In this document: one piece after another, positions 13,130-64,000 of the stretch
How positions within the stretch are numbered: position 1 is the stretch's first letter
Layout of the letters: each line of letters begins with the position of its first letter
NCBI GenBank assembly: GCA_964023205.1
Contig: OZ026838.1
Span: 33,445,843-33,509,842 of the forward strand
Direction of reading: 5' to 3'
DNA from: Lutraria lutraria
Lineage: Eukaryota > Mollusca > Bivalvia > Venerida > Mactridae
Length of the DNA: 64,000 nucleotides
Notes under the pieces: model-generated
Seen by the model: the letters and a program-made list of their open reading frames with translations, nothing else
Databases searched by the model: none
Told to the model about the DNA's origin: nothing
Program-made: the position numbers and the translations under genes

Positions 13130-13233
13130 CAGTCGTAGTTTGTCCATAGACCCTGCAGAGAAATGTGAAATGGTAATGAAAAAGTCTGTTCACTTCAAAT
13201 TTCTCTGCAGAGTCTCTGGACAAACTACGACTG
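13130..13233. repeat. Long imperfect hairpin
   Basis: Arms of about 40 bases (13130-13169 and 13194-13233) are inverted copies with roughly three mismatches; both contain AGTCGTAGTTTGTCC and CTGCAGAGAAAT. The loop is about 24 bases. An open frame runs through it (13140-13418), but I recognise no protein in it. Confidence 0.8.
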
Positions 13234-13495
13234 CATATGTAACAATGCTAATTTTGGTACTAGCTGTTGGATTCGGAAAAGTGTTGACTGGAACATGGGC
13301 TACAGTTAAAACTCGAAACATATTACCTTTCGGCGAAAAATACGACTTGTCTTCGAACCCTGTGGTATCAATCATTATCAAAACAATATATCACGTGATT
13401 ATAGGGCTAAACCTTTGACTACTTCGAAAGATGTATCGTTCTGTTTCACGTATATGAATTTAATAATTATATTGCTATACATGTTCAATGACAGG

Positions 13496-13785
13496 GGTGG
13501 ATCGGTTGTCCAATGGCAATAATGCGCTGGACTACTGAACGAAAGGATATGGGTTCGAATTTCAGCTCTGCCTTCCGATATTTCATGGACGCTTTTTCAG
13601 TGTCCCCATCCCGCCAATCACGCCAAGTACTGTGTTAAGAAAATCCCTGGAGACGGATGAGGCATGTATCTATGCTTTACACTGGACAAAAGAAAACAGG
13701 AAAAACTATTTGAGTAGGGATACGCTATTTCGGGACAACGCTTATATATGTCCGGTTCTCCTGTATCTTCTATAAATACACGTAC
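13496..13785 (+). mobile_element. tRNA-derived SINE, family 1 (copy b)
   Basis: The tRNA-like head starts GTGGATCGGTTGTCCAATGG and has box B GGGTTCGAATTTC near 13551. The body has TTTTCAGTGTCCCC, CTATGCTTTACACTGG, AGGAAAAACTATT and GTCCGGTTCTCCTG. It is not a functional tRNA gene because the anticodon arm does not fold into a standard cloverleaf and a SINE body is fused on. Confidence 0.8.
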
Positions 13786-14552
13786 AAGAACAAGACAAAT
13801 ACATACAATAAAACATGTTTACAAAACAAAAAACATTAGTATTGAACAAAATTCAATATGTATAATCACAAGCAGAGCATGAAAAGGTATGTCGTCGGTT
13901 GATTTGGACGATCAACAAGTTATTCTGCGACTCCATACACAATTTGATGTACTACTACCATTTTTTTCATTGTATGCTCAAATGTTTCATATAAAAGGTT
14001 AGTAAATAAATCCAGTTACACATAAACAAATATAAACATATAATCAACTTATAGCATCAACAGATAATCGCAACTATTGTTTCTCGTGTCCGACGTGCAG
14101 CACATATCGTCCACATTTTATGTTCAGGGGGAGCATTATATGCTGTCCATGATGAAGCCCTTTGTTGTACATTGCTTCCCTTGCTGATCCCTCTTCACTA
14201 AAACTCTCTGAACTCGTGTTTTCATTGGATGACAGTGAGCATGATGATAATCATCTTTAATTTATCTCCGTTCAAATCAAGTTCCCTTGTTTGTATACGA
14301 ATATACCAATGGGGTGGTATACCATATATTTAGTTTCAAATTGATGACCTGAAGTGGTTTCCATTTTTTTCATACCAACCAATATGCCCTGATAGAACTA
14401 AAAGTGCTTCTCTCCTTGTTAGTACATGTTGTAGTTGTAGATCGTTCATCATATGAACGTTATCTTTAAGAATAAATACTGAACTTCACCTTGATGTCGT
14501 GGTGGGTAGAAATAGAAAGGGTAATAAAAACTAGGAACTAGGAAAAAGAAAA
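13786..14552. other. Intergenic stretch without recognisable feature
   Basis: AT-rich, no coding frame with recognisable similarity, no clear repeat structure. Confidence 0.5.
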
Positions 14553-14755
14553 TACTGTTTTTTTTCATTTATTTTCGTCGGGCTCAATGTTCGTGGTTTT
14601 AACTAAAATGGCTATTTCGTGGGGACATAAATTCGTGGATTTTGACTTTTGAAAAGAAAGCCTTATCTCGGCATTTAATTTCGTGGTGATTTAATTTCGT
14701 GGATGAGCCGACCCACGAAATTAAATCCCCAACGAAAATTAATGATTTCACAGTA
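14553..14755. mobile_element. Short TA-flanked MITE with AATTTCGTGG repeats
   Basis: The ends are TACTGT (14553) and ACAGTA (14755), with inverted subterminal ATTTTCGTCGGG / CCAACGAAAATTAAT. The interior repeats TTCGTGG several times in both orientations. About 203 bases, non-coding. Confidence 0.7.
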
Positions 14756-14989
14756 CATGTTATAGAAGTTTAAGTGACAGTGAGTTACACAATAGAAAAA
14801 GGTCGGCACGCGAGAGAGGCTCGTACGAGGAGACACCAAAATAAGTGAAATACATGGAGAAGCGAACTCTGTACTATTTTACAGTTATGTGAACAACAGT
14901 GTCTTCCTATCCAGGCTTTTAAAAGATGAAGTAACCTATCTGCAAGCTCAGTTTTCGCCAATATCATCGAATCTGAGAAAGAGTCAAAC

Positions 14990-16060
14990 ACAGAGACTGA
15001 GCAAAAGCTTAGGGAGTTTTTGACTTATAAAATGAAATAAGCGCAAGCCTACGTGGGAACCAAGAAGTATAGTGGTAAAGTTCCACGAGTTTAAGAATCG
15101 GGAATATGTTCGTAAGCATGCTAAGAATCTGAAAGGTACACAATATTACGTGAACGAACAATTTCCCAAATATGTTGCTGACAAACGTAGGAATTTACTT
15201 CCGAAGCTAAAGGAAGCTAGGCAGAATAATCAGAATGCCTGGTGGTCTCATGACATCCTGAAGAGGGAGTAGGGCCGCGAGGGAAGTGATGTACGTGTTC
15301 TTTCCTGGAGCGTGAACGGACTGACATGGTTAAAACGAGATGACACTAATTTGTTAACTTACTCACTAAATATGACATCATTTTTCTATACGAGATTTGG
15401 ACTTCCAATTGCAGTGATATTAATTTATCGGTGTTTGTGTGTTCTAACTTTTATCGTCAGTTTCAACATAAAATAACTCGTAGAAATAGTGGCGGTTTAG
15501 CTTTATATGTTTGTGTAAAAGTCAGTATAAATAGTTAATTAAAAAGTCATACGAGGCAAATAAATTACAATTAAGTAATAGAAACATTAAAAGGAGTAAA
15601 CCAAATGATATTTGAAAATATTTTAGCAAAAGTAAAAATAGTTCTACTGACAAATTTAGAAAATGATACCTTTAAGAATGTACATGGTGATGCCGTTCAA
15701 AGCGTTTTGAAAAGTATTCATGGTTTTTCTTCTGATGTTGATTATAATTGTAAATTAGATTTTCCTGTTTCGACAGATGAGGTTTTTAAGGTTGTTAAAC
15801 ATTAATGAGTAATAAATCTTAAGGTATTGATCGTATGCTAAACGAATATTTTATAGAAGGTGCGGAGATTTTAACTCGATATATAATTAATATGTAATAT
15901 TTCTAATGCTATTAGCAAAATTATAGACTGTGCTTATGGACTAATGTAATTATTATTCCATTAATTGTTTTAAGAACATAGTGTTGCTGATGATTATAAA
16001 GGAATTACGCACACTTCTTAGAAGTTGTTTTTCTAAACTATTTTCTAGTTTATGAAAAAA
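14990..16060 (+). pseudogene. Degraded L1-like LINE (ORF1, endonuclease and RT fragments)
   Basis: Pieces in the expected order, broken by stops and frameshifts. The ORF1-like part at about 15072-15265 reads KFHEFKNREYVRKHAKNLKG and NEQFPKYVADKRRNLLPKLK. An endonuclease piece begins SWSVNGLTWLKRDD (about 15300); shifted in frame near 15370 it gives YDIIFLYEIW and later RRNSGGLALYV. A linker piece at 15605-15805 reads LDFPVSTDEVFKVVKH. The RT start at about 15825-15897 reads GIDRMLNEYFIEGAEILT, then IIIPL and DDYKGIT near 15990. No intact ORF. It is older than, or distinct from, the Jockey-like remnant at 4.6 kb. Confidence 0.8.
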
Positions 16061-16653
16061 AATTATATCGGAAAATTTCAAATGTGTCATTCGTTAATTG
16101 TGTTGCCAAACAGCTTTCTAGTCAAAAGCGAAATTTCTCCATCCAATTAATATGTTGACAGTTATATAATTTTTATTATATACACGCATCGGCACCTGCA
16201 CGCATTGAACACTACTTTCAACTTTTTACCAAAATAAGAAGCAGTAGGCTAATTATAGCGCATTAAATTACAGTCAGGATTCTTTTCGCGTACCAGGAAC
16301 TATAAACATAAGACATGTTTACATGCAAAATGAGACACTATCTTGACTTTACTCCGACACACCAGCTTCTTTTCTTGGTAAATTTTAAATTCACCACTAA
16401 TATTGGTGCACAAGCAACTTATGCTTTGGAATACACTAATCCATGGAATAGAGAATATTCAATGATATAAAAAAGTTAATCTTCAAAGTACCATAACCTC
16501 TAAAATATATACGCCGCGAGTAGCCAAGATCATTATTATAATAGCACTGATAAAAAGCTTCAGATAAGACTTAAATAGGTTCGTATCATAAGATTGGATT
16601 TGTTACCATGTACATTATCTTAGAAGTACAACTTTATTAACGCGCGTTTAGCC
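16061..16653 (+). promoter_or_regulatory. Presumed DOCK promoter and 5' UTR region
   Basis: Non-coding stretch directly before the first DOCK exon. CpG becomes more frequent towards its end (ACGCGCG at 16640, TACGCCGCGAG near 16510). No TATA box or start site can be placed with confidence. Confidence 0.35.
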
Positions 16654-16736
16654 ATGCCGAGACAAGGAATTAGTCCGGAATTTTATGTATGGACTTTAGA
16701 CAAACCCGGAAGTGACGAATTGAGTCAGCTTCAGCA

Positions 16737-59786
<43,050 letters not shown>

Positions 59787-60680
59787 CTGACACAACCTAT
59801 GTCATCTGATACCATGGCAACCTTCAGTGCAATATTGAACATTTTATAATTATGTCCTCGCATCACCAACATGTGTTAGTCAAAATAACAAGCACCGTCT
59901 ACACTCTGGATTGACAGCAACAGCTGTTTGATTCCATTTACCTACGCCGTAAGATTTGCCAAGTTCGTTTTAACAAGAATATGTGAGCCCTGTAGAGACC
60001 AGGATTGTAATGTTGCTAGGAATGTAACCAGCTGATAATGTGTCTGTGTGAAGAGTCCATATCATGTACAAAGTCAATATTTCTTATTTTGGGTCAGTAT
60101 TATAGGTACCAATGACTTGTGACAATCAAACTTGTATATCAGAATTGTAATCACTGTATGTGCAGAACAGGTATAACAGATGTGTACAATAACTGGGTGC
60201 ATTGATATTTCTTGTAACCCACCTTGTTTGTGTTGCTGAACTTTGTCACTGTGCTTCTACAATTGATAAATCTTTGTTTGTATGGTTGGCTATTTTCACA
60301 GAAAAACGTAATTTTACAGATATAATGTTCTATAACTTTGATATCTTCATTGGCCAGTCATTAATTCAAATTTGTCAATATAATTGATCAAAGAGAACAT
60401 GAGGCTCTTAATGAAAAACTATTATAATTGTTTGATTGAAAAATGCTCTAAGCATTCATGCTTGCCACCATCCTTCAGAAGGAATGGAATTATTATGATT
60501 GTTTGGGGTAAAGATTTATTAACATGTAATCACTTTTAATGAAAATTACTCCTGATCTGATTATTTTCGATGATGTTTTAATTGTAAATGATAGAACTGA
60601 CTTGAAGAATTATGTGTTATTTGTTAAAGTATTTTGTTCATTCAGTGGTATGTAATAAATGCTTATTTTTTTCTCACCTA
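59787..60680 (+). terminator. DOCK 3' UTR with polyadenylation signal
   Basis: Follows the stop at 59784-59786. AATAAA lies at 60654-60659; a further AATAAA at 61394-61399 would give a longer 3' UTR that includes the MITE at 60746. No further coding sequence. Confidence 0.5.
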
Positions 60681-60745
60681 TTTTTTAGATCTGAGATAAC
60701 CCTGTGTTCAACTTATGCTTGTATTTTCCTCATATCTCATGAATG

Positions 60746-60926
60746 TACAGTCAAGCCTGTGTTAGCAGCCACCTCTGAATAAAGGTTACCCTGTGAATAA
60801 AGTCCATTCTTTTTAAAACATTCATTGATCATTTAGTACAAAATTACCTCCTTATTAAGGCAACCTGTCAATAAAGGCATAATTTGTCTTTCCCAAGCGT
60901 GGCCTTTGTTCACAGGTTTGAATGTA
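60746..60926. mobile_element. CAGTCAAACCTG-family MITE (copy d)
   Basis: TACAGTCAAGCCTGTG at the left mirrors CACAGGTTTGAATGTA at the right; interior GCAGCCACCTCTGAATAAAG and CCTGTCAATAAAGGC. About 181 bases. Confidence 0.85.
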
Positions 60927-61494
60927 TATGTCTAGCTTCCATCATTTTTTATCATCCATAGGACAGTAGTTCTCATTTAATTTACCTATTGCAGATAACT
61001 GTACATCCATACATGATTTCTTATATTAATGTTTAGTAATTGATTTACAAAGAAGTCTTTCTTTTATTTTTTCATATCAGTATTCATAGTACTGGTACAT
61101 AAGTACTTGGCTTTAAAAAAGTAGTGTGTATACATATATATTCATGTTTGAAGTATTGTCTCTTGGATTTATGTTATAAAGGCTTTCGGCATTGAATATT
61201 CTGTACTGGTACTCTTAATGTACAGATAATTCACGTCTCTTTCCATGGTATTAGTTAGGTATAATGTATCTCCTATGTATGATAGGTCAATATTTGTATT
61301 TTTTTGTAAGTTCATCATTTGAATTTTTTTTATTTAAGAAAGGTATCCAACTAGTGTAACTGTTTTATTTTATTATAGGTGAGTTTGATATTGAATAAAT
61401 GATTTTACTTTAATTTATATTCAGTTAAAACTGCAAACAAACAAAATTGTTATACATTACTACCGTACACTGTTATATAATAAGATGCACAAAC

Positions 61495-61740
61495 ACGTCT
61501 CTGTGGTCAAGTGTTTAAGGTCGCTGACTTCAAACCATTGCAACTTCTCACTGATAGAGGGTTGCTAACTTGCTACCGACCATGTCTCCGTATCTGAGAA
61601 AGTAGGCAGTTGCTTGCGGAGGATGGAGTCTAGTACTAGATCTTCCCAGGAATGACGGTTAGGTGAACTGTCCATCTCATATGACTCTGACTGTTCAAAA
61701 GGAGCTTAAAACTTGATATAAACAAACAAAAATAAGGTGC
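61495..61740 (+). mobile_element. tRNA-derived SINE, family 3 (copy b)
   Basis: Head GTGGTCAAGTGTTTAAGGTC, then GAGAAAGTAGGCAGTTGCTT, ATCTTCCCAGGAATGACGGT, CATCTCATATGACTCTGACT and a (AAACAAA)n tail; matches the copy at 52947. Confidence 0.8.
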
Positions 61741-62222
61741 ACAATTTAATTCTCCAGTCATTCTTATTTCTTTGATTTATGTTTCACTCCTCAGATTTTA
61801 TCATTGTGCTTTGTACACATGCCTATAATAATAATGATATATTTTGACACAGTTTTGTACAAGTGGATTATTATACTTACGTGTATTGCATTTTAAATGT
61901 CAATATTTATGAACAGAACTTTACCATACAGTTAATTAAACAGTAAATGTACTTTATTAGTTTCAACAAAGTTTTTCCATAATTGGCCTTAGATATAATT
62001 ATATGATTGTGATGTTACATACATATTTTGTTTTGGTGTTAATTTGTGTTTTAATGTTACTGTATTAAGCTTATTTATATGCCCATGTATTTATGTGCAA
62101 TATTCTAGTCGTCTTTTTAATAGAAATTGAAATAATTCTTTTTATAGAAACCATTCTTTGCCTTATGTCTGTAGACATCATGTCTTAGAATAAACGTTAT
62201 GCTTGCAATTATTGTCTTGTTT

Positions 62223-62435
62223 ATTATGTCCCCTTTCGACAAAAAGGGGGTACATTGCTTCACACATGTCGGTCGGTCGTTCTGTCCGTCCGTAACCAAA
62301 CCTTGTCCGGGCAATAACTCGAGAATGATTTGGCCTAAGCTCTTCAGATTTAGTTGAGAGGTAGGTGTAGATGACCCCTATTGTTTTAAATTCAATAGGT
62401 CGAAGGTCAAGGTCTTGCCATCCAGTTGACCTTTA
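62223..62435 (+). mobile_element. Helentron-like element, lineage E (5' part)
   Basis: 5' stem CCCCTTT-CGACA-AAAAGGGG (about 62230-62249), leader GTCGGTCGGTCGTTCTGTCC and GTCCGT, then TTGGCCTAAGCTCTTCAGAT and AGGTCGAAGGTCAAGGTC. The 3' hairpin end was not found, so it is probably truncated. Confidence 0.6.
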
Positions 62436-62884
62436 GAGGACATTAATGTTTCTGGAACAATTTTTTTTTTTTTTTATCAGTTTACAAGTTTATCGGCTTT
62501 ATCAGCATATAGTGCCTTTGACCATTTACAAGGAGTTATTATGTCAAGATGGTCGAGACAACAGTTTTTTTACAGAGAATAATGATATTCATATAAAACA
62601 TAAAGATATACATAATTTTCAATTCATGCATTTAACATACATTTGCATGTTTGAATATTTAATCAATATCAAAACCAATGTAAGCACATAATATTTAAAA
62701 GAGCATATATTAACTTCCAAAGAAATAGATTTAAGTTATGTTTAATTAAGAATCATTGAATACACAAATGATATAATTAATTAAAAAAGAGAGTTAGTTG
62801 TTAGTAGTAGACACACTTCAATTTATCTGGGGTCAGAAATGAGTACTATTGTCTATAAGTATAACAGATATACTGTAACAAAAA

Positions 62885-63330
62885 ATGGTATTCCGTAAAT
62901 GAGGAAGAATCGATGTAAATGGTGTGAATTTGGAAATAGTTGACAATTTCAATTATTTAGGTGTCGTTTTTGGCTGCAATGTTTCTTTCAGCAGCAATAT
63001 ACAATTACCGGTACTTATAGGCAAGGGTTTAAAAGCTATGAACGCACTTTACTTCAATGTGAAAAAATTTGACTTTTCTTCAAAAACTGTGTACCAATTG
63101 TTTGATTCTTTGGTTTTTTCCATATTGAACTATTCTGCCGAAAAATGGGGATACACCTAGTCAAAAGATATCGAACACATACATATGAAATTTTGCAAAA
63201 GAATACTTGATGTGTGTACTTCAACAAGTAACTTGAGACTTGCTAGTAAAAATCAGTCTCACTTAAAAGTGACACAAATAACTTTAACGATGCACATCCT
63301 TGATTTTACTTAAATTTTAAACTCTCATTA
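62885..63330 (+). pseudogene. LINE reverse transcriptase C-terminal remnant
   Basis: The plus-strand frame has a stop near 62901, then reads EIVDNFNYLGVVFGCN, KGLKAMNALYFNVKKF, QLFDSLVFSILNYSAEKWGY and, after a stop at 63158-63160, KDIEHIHMKFCKRILDVCTS. This is the segment downstream of the catalytic core of L1/RTE-group polymerases (YLGV..., LFDSLV.PIL.Y..E.WG, IE..H..FCK..L). Broken by stops; no catalytic motif present. Confidence 0.8.
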
Positions 63331-64000
63331 GACTTAAATTAAAATTAGTCATAAGTATATGTTAATAAAAAATTATTTTTCATTATTTTACAATTTTTAT
63401 ACACAACAAATAAAATAAACAATAACATAATCTTCATTTAGCTTAAAATTGCAAAGCATCAAGCAATACAAATATATGTGTGAAGGGGTTAAAGTGCAAC
63501 AAGAAATGTTTCAATAAACAACATCATTTAAAATAATTATTTATATAATCATAATTTCTATTTTAAGTCTTTTGGAAGTAAATATTTGATATCATCAGAG
63601 ACGTTGATAATATCGTTTCTGATAGCATAAATGTAACATTAGCAGTCCTTGGCTATTGTGAAATTTTACTCAGCAAAAATGGAACCTTTAAAAAAAAAGT
63701 TTCTTTAAATTATGATAAATATTTATTTACAGATTTGATTAATTTTATGGGTCTAAGTATTTTTTTGAAATTGAATAAAAAATGCGCGTAATGTAACAGT
63801 ATATGCTCAAATTTATTGAGCAATAGCCCCGACATTCTAGTAGATGTCTGTTTGTACAAAAATTCACACCTGGTACAATAGTTAAGAAAACAGAGGCTAA
63901 TTAATCCGCTACTCTTAATGGCTTGCCGAATGGTAATCCTTCAAACAATGGGTATACGGATTAGGCCGTGCAGACCGGTTTTTACTCTTACCTTTGAGAA
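63331..64000. other. Right edge without recognisable gene
   Basis: AT-rich. A short minus-strand open frame near 63570-63650 (ending YLLPKDLK before a stop) is not recognised and is not called. Confidence 0.5.

Noticed and set aside
13140..13418. 92-codon open frame as a small membrane or secreted protein gene.
   Set aside because: It runs through a long hairpin, has a similar-length frame on the opposite strand, and shows no family similarity I recognise.
13553..13570. tRNA gene suggested by the GGTTCGAATTTC box B.
   Set aside because: The head is fused to a SINE body repeated elsewhere in the window and does not form a standard cloverleaf.
13844..13887. Short ATG-led stretch ending AAAAG|GTATGT as an alternative first DOCK exon.
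   Set aside because: The encoded MYNHKQSMKR does not resemble DOCK N-termini, whereas the exon at 16737 matches the family and the splice phase exactly.
63570..63660. Minus-strand frame ending YLLPKDLK as the last exon of another gene.
   Set aside because: Short, interrupted by a stop upstream, and without recognisable similarity or a convincing acceptor.

Overview
The window is animal nuclear DNA from an AT-rich, intron-rich genome. Genes are split into many short GT-AG exons, the two proteins are animal families (SLC22 and DOCK), and introns and spacers are packed with SINEs, LINE remnants, MITEs and tandem-repeat elements. The repeat content resembles that of molluscs, most likely a bivalve. 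This includes elements with a terminal AGCTCACC stem-loop, CGTCCG-rich leaders and cores of roughly 150 bp tandem units. The species cannot be named from the sequence alone.

Layout. From 201 to 12305 (+) lie ten exons of an SLC22-type membrane transporter. The exon for its N-terminus and first membrane segment lies left of the window. Its introns hold a 4.1 kb long-inverted-repeat element containing a Jockey-like LINE remnant (3078-7212) and a 2.1 kb tandem-repeat element (8471-10577). From 12.3 to 16.6 kb is an intergenic stretch with two LINE remnants, a SINE, a long hairpin and a MITE. From 16737 to 59786 (+) lies a complete DOCK-C (zizimin-like, DOCK6/7/8) Rho-GTPase exchange factor. It has 48 constitutive coding exons giving about 2097 residues, plus one phase-compatible 80-codon cassette exon at 47315-47554. 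All exon joins keep frame; only the donor of exon 23 is a weak call. After the stop come a 3' UTR with polyadenylation signals, then repeats and a LINE remnant up to the right edge.

The two genes are adjacent on the same strand, but nothing indicates a shared function. The SLC22 protein would move small organic ions across the plasma membrane. The DOCK protein would activate Rac/Cdc42-type GTPases through its DHR-2 domain at membranes recognised by DHR-1.

The most unusual content is the repeat landscape. At least four elements in three sequence lineages share one plan: a 5' two-part stem-loop, a CGTCCG/GTCGG-rich leader, an optional tandem core near nucleosome length, the 5' stem sequence repeated near the 3' end, then a short hairpin followed by TCTNG and a T run. 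This matches non-autonomous Helentron/'pearl'-type elements. There are also elements with clear target-site duplications (8, 7, 5 and 5 bp), one of them nested inside another MITE, and two short duplications that copied a DOCK exon edge together with its splice site.
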